Origin: Hyphomicrobiales bacterium
GTDB taxonomy: Bacteria > Pseudomonadota > Alphaproteobacteria > Rhizobiales > Xanthobacteraceae
Direction: 5' to 3'
NCBI GenBank assembly: GCA_018335895.1
Contig: JAGXQU010000109.1
Coordinates: 1 to 52,134 of the forward strand
Length of the DNA: 52,134 bases
Shown: positions 25,934 to 34,816 of the stretch, piece by piece
Numbering within the stretch: the stretch's first letter is position 1
How the letters are laid out: the number at the start of each line of letters is the position of its first letter
Notes under the pieces: model-generated
What the model was told of the DNA's origin: nothing
Databases searched by the model: none
The model's input: only the letters and a program-made list of their open reading frames with translations
Translations under genes and position numbers: made by a program

Positions 25934-28348
25934 ATGAAACCACTCCAGCAGGTCGCCTTCATTGGAAATCATTTGCCGCGGCGCTGTGGAATCGCGACTT
26001 TTACCCATGATATTCACCGCGCGATCGCGACTTCCCGGCAGGATCTGGAAACCTGCGTAGTTGCGATGACGGATCCGGGCTGCACCTATGACTATCCGGC
26101 AGCCGTTCGCTTCCAGGTGCGCGAAGACGTCCTCTCCGACTATGCGGACGCAGCAGATCTGTTGAACAGCGCCAAGTTCGACATCGTTTCCCTTCAGCAT
26201 GAATATGGAATTTTTGGCGGAGATGGCGGAATCGATATCGTGACGCTCCTCGAACGGCTGCAGATGCCGGTCGTGACTACGCTGCATACTGTCCTGGCCG
26301 AACCCACTGCCGCACAGCGCGGTGCGATGCGCCGCGTCATCAATGCCTCTTCCAAGCTTGTCGTCATGGCGCAGAAGGGCCGGGAATTGCTGCAATCGGT
26401 GCACAACGTGCCAAACGAGAAGATCGAAGTCATCCCGCACGGCATTGTCGACTTTCCATTTCTCGAACCTACCCTTGCGAAGGCAAAACTCGGCTTTCAG
26501 GGAAAAATGGTGATCCTAACCTTCGGGCTATTGTCGCCAAGCAAGGGCATCGAGAATGTAATTGATGCCCTGCCCGCGATTGTCCGGTCCTGCCCAAATG
26601 CGGTTTACGTCATCCTTGGCGCGACCCACCCGACTTTGGTCCGCCATCAAGGCGAGGCCTATCGCGAGAGCCTGATGGCCCGGGTTCGCGAGCTCGACAT
26701 CGAAGACCACGTTGTATTCTTCAACCAGTTTGTCGATCAGCCATCGCTGATGGAGTTCATCTCGATGTGCGACGTCTATGTCACGCCATATCTGAACGAA
26801 GCGCAGATGACCTCTGGGACTTTGTCCTGCAGTTTCGGTCTTGGGAAGGCGGTCGTTTCCACCCCATACTGGCACGCGAACGAACTGTTAGCTGACGGCC
26901 GTGGAGCGTTGGTTCCCTTTGGCAATGCTCAGGCATTGGGTACGGCAATTTCGGCTTTGCTGACCGACGACGTTCGTCGCAATGACATGCGCAAACGCGC
27001 TTACGCAGATAGCCGTACCATGACTTGGGCCCAGACTGCCAAGAGGTATCTATCCGTATTCGAGGACACGCGCCGCAACTTCCAATCAAGACGGTTGCCT
27101 TCAAACGCGGTTTTCGTCGGGCGCAAGGACGAGCTCTTGCCGGAAGTTCGCACTGCGCATCTGCTTTCGCTCTGCGATAGCACCGGTGTCATTCAGCATT
27201 CGGTTCATTCGGTGCCCGACCGCGCGCATGGGTACTGCGTCGACGACAACGCGCGCGCGCTGCTGTTGTCCTGTGCATTGACCAGCGCCGGCGAAGACGC
27301 CCTACCCGACAAGCTTACGACGCGCTTTGCCGCCTTCATCCAGCATGCATGGAACCCTGATACGAATCGGTTCCGCAATTTCATGAGCTATGATCGGCGT
27401 TGGCTCGAACCGCAGGGCTCCGAAGACAGCCACGGGAGAACGCTGTGGGCACTTGGCAAGTGCGCGAGCGAGGACGCCAATCGATCGCGCCGCACATGGG
27501 CCGCATCGCTTTTCAACATCGCAGTTTCTCCAGTTGAGCACTTCTCATCACCCCGTGCATGGGCATTCACCCTGCTTGGGTTGAACGCTTATTGCAGGCG
27601 CGCCGACAATAACGGTCACGCGGAGCAATTGCGTGATCTGCTAGGCGACCGGCTGCTGGCGTTGTTCTCCGCCACCCAGACCGAAGATTGGCGCTGGTTC
27701 GAGGACTATCTCGCCTACGACAATGCGCGTCTTCCGCAGGCTTTAATCGAGACCGGGATCGCGACAGGCAGGCAGCACTACATCGATGCGGGTATTCGCT
27801 CGCTTCGATGGTTGATGGACGTTCAGACCAACTTCTACGGACACTTCAGACCCGTCGGCAGCTCCAGTTTCGGAAAGCACCGGCAGAAGCCCACCGCATA
27901 CGATCAACAGCCTGTCGAAGCATGGGCGACGATCGCGGCGTGCAGCACTGCATCGGGTCTGGATTCCAGCCCGGAATGGGCGGCAGGTGCAGCCCTCGCG
28001 TTCGGATGGTTTTTGGGCGAGAACGATCTTCGAAGCACGCTGATTGATTCTGTGACCGGCCGCTGTTGGGATGGACTGCATCCCGATCGGCCCAACGAGA
28101 ATACAGGTGCGGAATCTGCACTGTCCTACCTGCTCGGCCTTGTCGAAATTCGGCAACTCAGGCGCAGCGCGGCCGATCGAAATAAGCCCTTTTCTGATTG
28201 TATAGGTCTGGTTCCCGAACACCTGACCCGCTCGCAGACGCCAGAAGGAAATTCCTTTGACTCAACAGCTATTCCTGAACCGGCAAGCACTGCATCTGCG
28301 CCCGGATCCGACAAGGGTAGTCGTCAAGCCATTCAAGCCGGCGACTGA
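25934..28348 (+). CDS. Two-domain GT4 glycosyltransferase with C-terminal alpha-toroid domain
   Basis: 804 residues. Residues 1-385 form a GT-B glycosyltransferase of family 4 type: FIGNHLPRRCGIATFTHDI at the N-terminus, LQHEYGIFGG, VIPHGIVDF, and LTFGLLSPSKGIENVIDALP in the donor half. Residues about 410-770 form an (alpha/alpha)6-toroid-like domain (SVPDRAHGYCVDDNARALL, EDSHGRTLWALGKC, EDYLAYDNARLPQALIETG), similar to glycoside-processing enzymes. It may add mannose to an acceptor while the second domain binds or trims the product. It overlaps the GH130-like gene by 92 bp in another frame, so coupling is tight. The donor (GDP-mannose likely) is inferred from neighbours. Confidence 0.82.
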   Translation: MKPLQQVAFIGNHLPRRCGIATFTHDIHRAIATSRQDLETCVVAMTDPGCTYDYPAAVRFQVREDVLSDYADAADLLNSAKFDIVSLQHEYGIFGGDGGIDIVTLLERLQMPVVTTLHTVLAEPTAAQRGAMRRVINASSKLVVMAQKGRELLQSVHNVPNEKIEVIPHGIVDFPFLEPTLAKAKLGFQGKMVILTFGLLSPSKGIENVIDALPAIVRSCPNAVYVILGATHPTLVRHQGEAYRESLMARVRELDIEDHVVFFNQFVDQPSLMEFISMCDVYVTPYLNEAQMTSGTLSCSFGLGKAVVSTPYWHANELLADGRGALVPFGNAQALGTAISALLTDDVRRNDMRKRAYADSRTMTWAQTAKRYLSVFEDTRRNFQSRRLPSNAVFVGRKDELLPEVRTAHLLSLCDSTGVIQHSVHSVPDRAHGYCVDDNARALLLSCALTSAGEDALPDKLTTRFAAFIQHAWNPDTNRFRNFMSYDRRWLEPQGSEDSHGRTLWALGKCASEDANRSRRTWAASLFNIAVSPVEHFSSPRAWAFTLLGLNAYCRRADNNGHAEQLRDLLGDRLLALFSATQTEDWRWFEDYLAYDNARLPQALIETGIATGRQHYIDAGIRSLRWLMDVQTNFYGHFRPVGSSSFGKHRQKPTAYDQQPVEAWATIAACSTASGLDSSPEWAAGAALAFGWFLGENDLRSTLIDSVTGRCWDGLHPDRPNENTGAESALSYLLGLVEIRQLRRSAADRNKPFSDCIGLVPEHLTRSQTPEGNSFDSTAIPEPASTASAPGSDKGSRQAIQAGD

Positions 28349-29555
28349 GCCGCGCGATCTCAATCCGACTGACAGAACACGGGCAAATCATATCGTCGAT
28401 CGCGTGCTGAAGCTGGACGCCTCCGCAGCCGAGCAACAACTTCGTGACGTGCTGGAAAATTTCGAAGGCAGACACAGGAACCTGCTTAACATCTTCGAGT
28501 CCCGGGCGGATGAGATGGAGGACGCCTTCGATTCTCACGCAAAACTGGACGCCACCCAGCGCCGCCTTATTGGTGCATACTTTCTCAATGAATACTCGTT
28601 CGAAGCATCGGCACTGTTCAATCCGAGCATTGTTCGGCATCCAGACCAGAACGGCGTTGCGCCTGATAGCTGTCGGTTTATACTGAGCCTTCGTGCGGTC
28701 GGCGAAGGGCACATCTCATCGCTCACATTTCGCTCGGGCACGATTTCCGCCGACGGTGCAGTTGCAATCGATCCCACCGCACGGCTGGCTTCCGTACCCA
28801 AAATCAAGCACCGGACTGCCGGACGCTATGGCGAAGAAGTCGAAGTGATGTTTAATGAAGACGAAGAACTCAGCGAGCGTGTGATCTTTCCAGTCAGTGA
28901 ATCGCAGATCAACGGCATCGAAGACGCGCGCTTTGTTGAATTCAAGGATGGCGGTGAGACAACGTTCTACGCCACTTACACCGCCTATAGCGGGCGCGCG
29001 ATCCGTTCGGAATTGATCGAAACGAAGGACTTCCTGTCGTTCAGGATGAGTCCGCTCGGCGGCCCTGCCTCCGGCAACAAGGGAATGGCGTTGTTTCCCC
29101 GCAAGATCGACGGCCGTTACGCAATGATCGCGCGGCAGGACAACGAGAACCTATATCTTATCTATTCTGACGACCTCTACACTTGGGGCGGCGGAAAGGC
29201 ATTTCTCCAACCTGAGTATCCTTGGGAGTTCGTCCAGATCGGCAATTGCGGCTCGCCCATCGAGCTCGATGAAGGCTGGCTACTTTTGACTCATGGCGTC
29301 GGCCCGGTGCGCAAATACTCGATTGGTGCGGTACTCCTCGACAAAAGTGATCCGTCCAAAGTCATCGCTCGCTCGCGCGAGCCGCTGCTTCGTCCCGAAC
29401 CCGGGGAAAGAGAAGGCTATGTACCAAACGTCGTGTATACCTGCGGTGCCATGCGGCACCGCAATCACATAATTCTGCCTTATGCGGTGTCCGACACCTT
29501 CTCCAACTTTGCCACCATGAAGGTTTCAGACTTGCGCCAAGCCATCGCGGGCTAA
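28257..29555 (+). CDS. GH130-like mannoside phosphorylase/hydrolase
   Basis: 432-residue five-bladed beta-propeller enzyme of the GH130 type. The signature GIEDARFVEF carries the acid/base Asp; further conserved segments are FYATYTAYSGRAIRS, NKGMALFPRKIDGRYAM, NCGSPIELDEGWLLLTHGVG and GYVPNVVYTCGA. GH130 enzymes phosphorolyse beta-mannosides to mannose-1-phosphate, and some hydrolyse them. A TTG at 28257 after GAAGGAA is the likely start, inside the upstream gene. With the GT, isomerase and kinase it suggests a synthesis-and-recycling cycle for a mannose-containing glycan or solute. Confidence 0.85.
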   Translation: MTQQLFLNRQALHLRPDPTRVVVKPFKPATEPRDLNPTDRTRANHIVDRVLKLDASAAEQQLRDVLENFEGRHRNLLNIFESRADEMEDAFDSHAKLDATQRRLIGAYFLNEYSFEASALFNPSIVRHPDQNGVAPDSCRFILSLRAVGEGHISSLTFRSGTISADGAVAIDPTARLASVPKIKHRTAGRYGEEVEVMFNEDEELSERVIFPVSESQINGIEDARFVEFKDGGETTFYATYTAYSGRAIRSELIETKDFLSFRMSPLGGPASGNKGMALFPRKIDGRYAMIARQDNENLYLIYSDDLYTWGGGKAFLQPEYPWEFVQIGNCGSPIELDEGWLLLTHGVGPVRKYSIGAVLLDKSDPSKVIARSREPLLRPEPGEREGYVPNVVYTCGAMRHRNHIILPYAVSDTFSNFATMKVSDLRQAIAG

Positions 29556-29561
29556 CCAGCA

Positions 29562-30455
29562 ATGCAAGCGCTCTTCATCGGACACACCTATATCGACGCA
29601 ACATTTCTAACCGACCGCATGCCGACCGGCGATGAAAAGCATGTGGCGAAAGACTATGCAGTTTCATTCGGAGGAAACGCCGTCACCGCCGCCTTTTGCT
29701 GCGCCAAGCTTGGCATCAAGCCGGACCTGATCGCCCCTGTCGCTGATGACTGGCTTGGCCGCATGTTTCTGGACATGGCTGCACGCTACGGCGTCTCTCT
29801 TCATGTCAGAAAGGTCGGAAAATCGTCCTTGTCGGTTGTCATGCCGAACAATGGGAAGCGCGCAATCCTGCGCGGACGGGACGACTCATACCCTCACCCT
29901 TTTCCCGTTCTGAACCTCTCCGGTTGTCGCGCGCTACACCTCGACGGGCATCAACCTGATGCCGCGATCCATTACGCGAAGCTGTTCCGGCGAGCCGGCC
30001 TTCTCACCTCCCTCGACGGCGGCGGTATCCGCGACAACACCGACGAGCTTTTAGGCCACATTGATGTCGCCGTCGTCGCTGAACGACTATGCGAGCAGAT
30101 GGACCTCGAGCCGCCGGCGATGCTCGATTACCTGAAGAGACGCGGCTGCCGCATCGGCGGCGTCACGCTCGGTGCCCGGGGCATGCTCTGGTACGATGAA
30201 AGTGGTGCGGTACGCTCCCTACCCTCGCTCGCCATTGCCCAGGACCGCATTGTCGATACCAGCGGCGCAGGCGATGTCTTCCACGGCGCGTATATTTTCT
30301 CCTATCTCCACGACAATACCAAACGCTGGGAAGATCATTTTCATTTCGCGAGAGCCGCGTCGGCCTACAAAATCCAGCATCTCGGAAACGAGGCCGGCTT
30401 GCCTACGCTCGATGAGGTTCTAGCCACTAAAGCCGGCTTCGAAGATCCGAGCTGA
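29562..30455 (+). CDS. PfkB family sugar kinase
   Basis: 297-residue ribokinase-fold kinase. The N-terminal glycine pair is in AVSFGGNAVTAAFCCAKLG and the catalytic C-terminal motif is VDTSGAGDVFHGAYIFS with the base Asp. Members phosphorylate fructose, ribose, adenosine or similar alcohols. It begins 6 bp after the GH130-like gene, which makes a sugar released from the same glycan the likely substrate; if fructose, the product would feed the isomerase gene upstream. No strong ribosome site, in keeping with translational coupling. Confidence 0.87.
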   Translation: MQALFIGHTYIDATFLTDRMPTGDEKHVAKDYAVSFGGNAVTAAFCCAKLGIKPDLIAPVADDWLGRMFLDMAARYGVSLHVRKVGKSSLSVVMPNNGKRAILRGRDDSYPHPFPVLNLSGCRALHLDGHQPDAAIHYAKLFRRAGLLTSLDGGGIRDNTDELLGHIDVAVVAERLCEQMDLEPPAMLDYLKRRGCRIGGVTLGARGMLWYDESGAVRSLPSLAIAQDRIVDTSGAGDVFHGAYIFSYLHDNTKRWEDHFHFARAASAYKIQHLGNEAGLPTLDEVLATKAGFEDPS

Positions 30456-30647
30456 CCTGATCTCCAAATGGCGTCCTGCGCGAAAGTGTTCACTTCCGCT
30501 CAGACGCCGCAAGCTTTCACAGCTATTGATCCTCTCTTTAGGTCGCGAGCAAGGCTTACGCGCCTTTGCCTGCTTCCTGCGCGCAGCACTTCGAAGAGTG
30601 AACGCTCGGATCAAGACTCCCGCAAATCGAACAAAGGAGACAAGTTC

Positions 30648-30812
30648 ATGACACTCAGCACCATCCTCATCATCATACTCGTCGTGCTTCTGCTTGGCGG
30701 CTTCAGCGGTCGCTTCGGTGGCCGCGGCTACGGCTTCGGCAACAATGGTATAGGCTTGATTGGCGTTGTGCTGATCGTTCTCGTCGTACTGGTTCTTTCA
30801 GGACGGCTTTGA
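30648..30812 (+). CDS. DUF3309 family small membrane protein
   Basis: 54 residues from an ATG with a strong ribosome site (AAAGGAGA). Two hydrophobic helices (TILIIILVVLLLGG and GLIGVVLIVLVVLVL) flank a Gly/Arg/Phe-rich loop (RFGGRGYGFGNNG). This is the DUF3309 pattern, common and often multi-copy in hyphomicrobial genomes and usually stress-related. No EcfG consensus was found in the 192-bp upstream gap, which is otherwise empty. Compare the 28-residue peptide at 21329. Confidence 0.8.
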   Translation: MTLSTILIIILVVLLLGGFSGRFGGRGYGFGNNGIGLIGVVLIVLVVLVLSGRL

Positions 30813-31013
30813 TCGTCATAATTGACAGAAACAGTGTCCCTTTATCCAGCCGGTAGACCCTCGTTCTCGCGCGAAGGGCTGCATCTGCGCGCGAGCAATT
30901 CCCAAGGCTGAGCACGCCCAAAGCGCGGTAGTTTTAGCACTCGCAGAGAATGAAGGGCTATTCTGGGGCTGCAATATTGAAAACTTCGCATGTGCGGTAT
31001 TGTTTTGAAATTG

Positions 31014-31155
31014 TTGGCGACCCCGGCAGGAATCGAACCTGCGACCAACAGCTTAGAAGTTGCTAGAAATGTCAACGATTTCAACGGCCGTTCCGACAAA
31101 GCTGCCCTGCCGGGCGAATTGCTAGATGAGGCGAGATTTCCGTTTGTCGGAATGG
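31014..31155 (+). repeat. 142-bp repeat, copy 1, starting with tRNA-Arg(UCU) 3' half
   Basis: The first 45 bp (31015-31059) are the minus-strand 3' half of a tRNA, from position 32 of the anticodon loop (anticodon TCT at 31057-31055) through the T-arm to CCA. The 5' half is missing. Arms TTCCGACAAA (31091-31100) and TTTGTCGGAA (31143-31152) lie at the far end. Copies 2 and 3 have the same length and spacing. Such tRNA ends are classic integrase attachment sites. Confidence 0.85.
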
Positions 31156-31166
31156 AAACGCCAACC

Positions 31167-31382
31167 CTAGAGACCAAGAATTGCCTTCTTACCCTTCGCC
31201 CGGCAACAGCAGATGATCATTTCGCTGCTACACGCCCGTTCGTTCTGCGAAAGCACCCGGTCCCGATGATCTATATCACTCCCGACGACCCGAACCTCGC
31301 AAGAACCACATAGGCCCTCTCTGCAGTCATACGGCACGTCAATCCCAGCTGCTTCGAAAACGTTCCAGCACAGTTTTGTCCG
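31167..31382 (-). pseudogene. Remnant of a VanB-type oxidoreductase: C-terminal 2Fe-2S ferredoxin domain
   Basis: About 71 codons match the end of Rieske-oxygenase reductases (vanillate or phthalate type): GIDVPYDCREGLCGSCEVRV holds three cluster cysteines, and the fourth lies in SSEMIICCCRAKGKKA. The FMN and NAD domains expected before it are absent; upstream the frame runs antisense into the TIGR04282 gene with no family similarity. Its stop lies 12 bp past repeat copy 1. A decayed gene cut by the module insertion is the simplest reading; a free ferredoxin is unlikely because there is no start. Confidence 0.7.
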
Positions 31383-31558
31383 GTAGGACCAGCAGGGTTG
31401 ATCTGCCCCGCTAAAGTAGTCCTCACGGAGGTATAGTTTGTACGGCGGGAGATGAATCGATAGCCAGGAAGCGGATCGCATCTGGGCTTCCGGTTTTGTT
31501 GCAATATGCTTGACGACAATTTCTGTTGTTCGATACCGCGAGGCCGGACAACGTTCCA

Positions 31559-32275
31559 ATGGAGCATTTCGTGCCAAAATACGGCATCGGCCTGATGTGC
31601 AAGGCTCCCCGACCCGGGACAAGCAAGACGCGCCTCGCACGCGACGTTGGATCGGTTCGCGCCGCAGAACTTTCGAAGGCTTTCCTTATCGATGCGATCG
31701 CAACATTGCGCGCGGCTTCCACCGAAACTTCGGCGCGGCCCTTTTGTTTCTACACACCAGATAACGCAAAGGAGGAAGTTCGTACTCTCACTGGCACTGA
31801 CATTCCGCTCATCCAACAGGATGATGGAGACCTTGGAGCAGTAATGTTTTCTGTGCTGCGTAGAATATTGCAGGAATGCCCCAACGGTGCGGCCTTAATG
31901 GGCACTGACCTGCCTTCTCTACCTTCTCGCCTGGTCAGCGCGGCAATCAAGGAGTTGAGCACCCCCGGCATCGACGCCGTGTACGGCCCCTCGGAAGACG
32001 GAGGGTATTATCTGGTCGCGATCAAAGGCGAAGCAACGAGGCCATTGTTCGAGGAAATTGATTGGAGCACTCCTACAGTGATGCAGGAGACACGAAAACG
32101 CGCAGAGGCTTTAGGATTGCACATTCTGGAACTGGATCCTTGGTATGATGTTGACGACATCATCGGTTTGAGCCGTCTGATCATGGACCTGAGCGATTCT
32201 GATCGGATCCGCTCGCTGGGACCGGCAAGAGCTACGCGGGCCGCGCTTCAGTTACCCCAACCCCCAGATCGATGA
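31559..32275 (+). CDS. TIGR04282-type glycosyltransferase (DUF2064)
   Basis: 238 residues of the GT-A-like DUF2064 family, from the ATG at 31559 (a TTG at 31526 is possible). Motifs: MCKAPRPGTSKTRLARDVG at the nucleotide-sugar end, LMGTDLPSLPS with the metal-binding Asp, YGPSEDGGYYLVAIKG, and LFEEIDWSTPTVMQET. The family is named in databases for arsenosugar biosynthesis because of its clustering with a radical-SAM enzyme, though no reaction has been assigned to most members. Here it is the first plus-strand gene of a module that also has TIGR04283 and a radical-SAM fusion. Confidence 0.87.
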   Translation: MEHFVPKYGIGLMCKAPRPGTSKTRLARDVGSVRAAELSKAFLIDAIATLRAASTETSARPFCFYTPDNAKEEVRTLTGTDIPLIQQDDGDLGAVMFSVLRRILQECPNGAALMGTDLPSLPSRLVSAAIKELSTPGIDAVYGPSEDGGYYLVAIKGEATRPLFEEIDWSTPTVMQETRKRAEALGLHILELDPWYDVDDIIGLSRLIMDLSDSDRIRSLGPARATRAALQLPQPPDR

Positions 32276-32371
32276 ATGTGAGGCTAGAGCGGCGCTGCGT
32301 TTCCTTCTTCAGATCGATCAAAGGGGCTTCCGGAGAATACATCGTCGCTCGTGCGCTCCTTCAATGTTCAG

Positions 32372-33097
32372 TCAGGACCTCGTCGTCCGATCACTCGAAC
32401 GAGCAAGCCATCGACGAAGAGGGATCGATGAGAGCGTGAGAAGCGCAAGCCCCAGAAGACCTGCAAGAATTTCAGGCGTGAGGATTGCGCTCGCAGAAAT
32501 TTCTTCGTCTCGGTCAAGAATGCTTCCTAAGCCTGCGCCGGCAAGCGAATAGACCACCGTGGCGGGAATAATGCCTACGAACGTTGTGATCGCGAAGGTC
32601 GAGAGGCGAACGCCAACAAAAGCCGGCACAAGATTAACAAGGAAAAAAGGAAACAACGGCACCAGTCGGAGTACGAGCAGATACACTGCAGCCTCCCGCC
32701 GAATAGCAACTGCGAGCCGTGCTGCTGCATCTCCGAAGCGGTCCAGCGCATTCTCGCCAAAGATGCTGCGGGCGAACAGGAAGATCAATATCGCGCCGAT
32801 CGTCGCGCCGGCCACAGCGAGCGACGCCCCAACCAATGCGCCGAAGAAGAACCCTCCAGCGAGCGTCATTAAAAACGCTCCGGGAAGTGAAAGCGCTACC
32901 ACCACCGTATAGATCGCTACATAGCTGAGCGTTGCGATCAAATAGTTTTCAGTGATAAAGGCCGACAGGAAAGCGCGTTGCGACTTGAGTACATCGAACG
33001 ACAAGTAGGAGTGAAAGCCGGAAATTCGAACGAGAACGATAGCGGCAACAGCAGCGACGACCAACCAAAGTCTGCGATCAGCCAAGAAACTTTGCAT
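32372..33097 (-). CDS. TVP38/TMEM64 family membrane protein
   Basis: 241 residues from the ATG at 33097; an in-frame extension to 33289 is antisense-like and would overlap the flavoprotein gene. SNARE-associated/DedA-like membrane protein with about six hydrophobic segments. The family core is LSLPGAFLMTLAGGFFFGAL, followed by GATIGAILIFLFARSIFG and LRLVPLFPFFLVNLVPAF. Relatives are thought to act as lipid scramblases or transporters. The gene starts 18 bp after the flavoprotein stop, a pairing common in bacteria, including natural fusions of the two. Confidence 0.85.
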   Translation of the reverse strand: MQSFLADRRLWLVVAAVAAIVLVRISGFHSYLSFDVLKSQRAFLSAFITENYLIATLSYVAIYTVVVALSLPGAFLMTLAGGFFFGALVGASLAVAGATIGAILIFLFARSIFGENALDRFGDAAARLAVAIRREAAVYLLVLRLVPLFPFFLVNLVPAFVGVRLSTFAITTFVGIIPATVVYSLAGAGLGSILDRDEEISASAILTPEILAGLLGLALLTLSSIPLRRWLARSSDRTTRS

Positions 33098-33114
33098 ATC
33101 TCGCTTTTGAGACA

Positions 33115-34584
33115 CTACGGAATAAACCTCTGTATGAGACCTACAACGCAGCGCGTCCGCTGCGAAAAAAGCGAAGGCGTGTAATAGCTTCCCGCAGCGC
33201 GCTTTGAAATCTCGGAAAGCGTCGGATAAGCGGCAATCATGCTCGCCACTGCACCGATCTTCACCTTTGCCGATATTGCGAGACTCCACATCCCTATCAT
33301 CTCGCCAGCGTTAGGAGCCGCTATAGTAGCGCCCAGAATGCGGCCACGACTTCCGAGTACGATCTTCGCGAAGCCATTCGTGTGACGTTCGGCCTGCGCC
33401 CGATCGTTCTCTTCCAGCGCAGCATGAAGAATCTGAACGTGATGCCCAGTCTCTTTGGCAGCGCTTTCAGTTAATCCGGTGTGCGCAATTTCCGGATCGG
33501 TGTAGGTTACCCATGGCAGCGCGCTGTAATTGATCTTTGCAGGAAGCCCAAAGAGCGCACGACGTATGACGATCCCCGCATGGTAGCCCGCAACGTGCGT
33601 GAACTGTGGTCCCGAAGCCACGTCCCCTATCGCAAAGACGCGCTTGTTTGAGGTGCGAAGCCCGGCATCAACCTTGATGCCTTTCTTATCGTATTGAATG
33701 CCGGCTGCTTCTAGATTCAGATCCTGCGTAGCGGCCGCTCGCCCTGCAGCCACAAGAATATGCGTGCCTTCGATCTTTCGCGGTTTCTCTCCTTCGAGTA
33801 TAACCGCAACACCCGCGGTTACGCGCTCTACTCGTGCGATCGAAATATTCTCGTGGATATCAACCCCCTCTCCGCTGAAGAAACTTCGGATGAGGTCCGC
33901 CGCCTCCGGTTCGTCCTTTGGTAGAACGGAAAATTTCTCCAATACAACGACCTCAGCGCCGAGCCTATGAAACGCCTGTGCCATTTCCAGACCGATTGGT
34001 CCGCCCCCTATCACGATCAGCCTCTTGGGGAGATTCTTCATGTCGAACACACTCTCATTCGTCATGAAGTCGATCTGATCCAGGCCCGGAATCGGCGGCA
34101 CCGAAGCCTTAGAGCCGGTTGCAACCACAATTCGGCGCGCCGAAATCTGGTTGCCAGCCGCCTCGATCGAATTCTCGGACAGGAATCGTGCTGTTCCGGC
34201 AATAACAGTGACACCAAGACTCTCGAAGCGCTCGACGCTGTCGTTTGGCGCGATCTTCGCGATAACAGCGTGGACATGATCGTGGACTTTCTCGAAACTT
34301 ACTTCCGGCTCCAGGCTGCGAATGCCAAAAGTCTCGGCATGTCTAATCGAGTGCGCAACTTTGGCTGCAGCGATTAATGCCTTCGAGGGAACGCAGCCCG
34401 TGTTCAGACAATCTCCGCCCATTTTGCCCTTTTCGATAAGAACCACGGATGCGCCCATCTGGACAGCACCAGCAGCAACGGATAGGCCTCCAGATCCAGC
34501 TCCTATGACGAGCAGATCCGTCTTGATCTGACTGCCACTGATTTCGGGCCTTCTGGAACTGCCAGCGTTGGGTTGTTGATGCAC
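33115..34584 (-). CDS. FAD pyridine nucleotide-disulfide oxidoreductase (mercuric reductase-like)
   Basis: 489 residues if the GTG at 34584, preceded by AGGGGGAGA, is used; an ATG at 34599 is the alternative. FAD motif LLVIGAGSGGLSVAAGA, redox-active disulfide GGDCLNTGCVPSKAL, NAD motif VIGGGPIGLEMAQAF, and second FAD segment RVFAIGDVASG. The C-terminal dimerisation region has AAYPTLSE, so the catalytic His of dihydrolipoamide dehydrogenase (HPTLSE) is replaced by Tyr. The N-terminal metal-binding domain and C-terminal cysteine pair of MerA are absent. It is therefore neither a classical Lpd nor a proven mercuric reductase. Paired with the TVP38 gene downstream. Confidence 0.85.
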   Translation of the reverse strand: MHQQPNAGSSRRPEISGSQIKTDLLVIGAGSGGLSVAAGAVQMGASVVLIEKGKMGGDCLNTGCVPSKALIAAAKVAHSIRHAETFGIRSLEPEVSFEKVHDHVHAVIAKIAPNDSVERFESLGVTVIAGTARFLSENSIEAAGNQISARRIVVATGSKASVPPIPGLDQIDFMTNESVFDMKNLPKRLIVIGGGPIGLEMAQAFHRLGAEVVVLEKFSVLPKDEPEAADLIRSFFSGEGVDIHENISIARVERVTAGVAVILEGEKPRKIEGTHILVAAGRAAATQDLNLEAAGIQYDKKGIKVDAGLRTSNKRVFAIGDVASGPQFTHVAGYHAGIVIRRALFGLPAKINYSALPWVTYTDPEIAHTGLTESAAKETGHHVQILHAALEENDRAQAERHTNGFAKIVLGSRGRILGATIAAPNAGEMIGMWSLAISAKVKIGAVASMIAAYPTLSEISKRAAGSYYTPSLFSQRTRCVVGLIQRFIP

Positions 34585-34816
34585 GGTCTCCCCCTGCATA
34601 CGACTGCACAGGTTGACTTATACGCCAGAAACCCATGAATCGTTACGCGCTTAGTCAACGACAAAGCTAATAATTCCACTGGTTTCCCACGGCATTACAT
34701 CACAATGTGGGTACCCGAAGGGAAGGTTCTCCGGCGACATTGTTGGTGAAAGACGAATTGGCCGCTCCCGTACCACCTAGTTTGTGCAAATTGATGATCG
34801 AGAACTAGCATCCCTT

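Noticed and set aside
31015-31059. A complete tRNA-Arg gene at the repeats
   Set aside because: The 5' half (acceptor 5' strand, D-arm and 5' anticodon stem) is absent from all three copies.
30990-31313. Short proteins beginning ATPAGIEPATNSLE at all three repeats
   Set aside because: The conserved peptide is only the translation of the tRNA 3' half; the rest diverges freely, so these are not counted as genes.
33115-34584. Naming the flavoprotein merA or lpd
   Set aside because: MerA's metal-binding domain and C-terminal cysteines are absent and the Lpd catalytic His is a Tyr.
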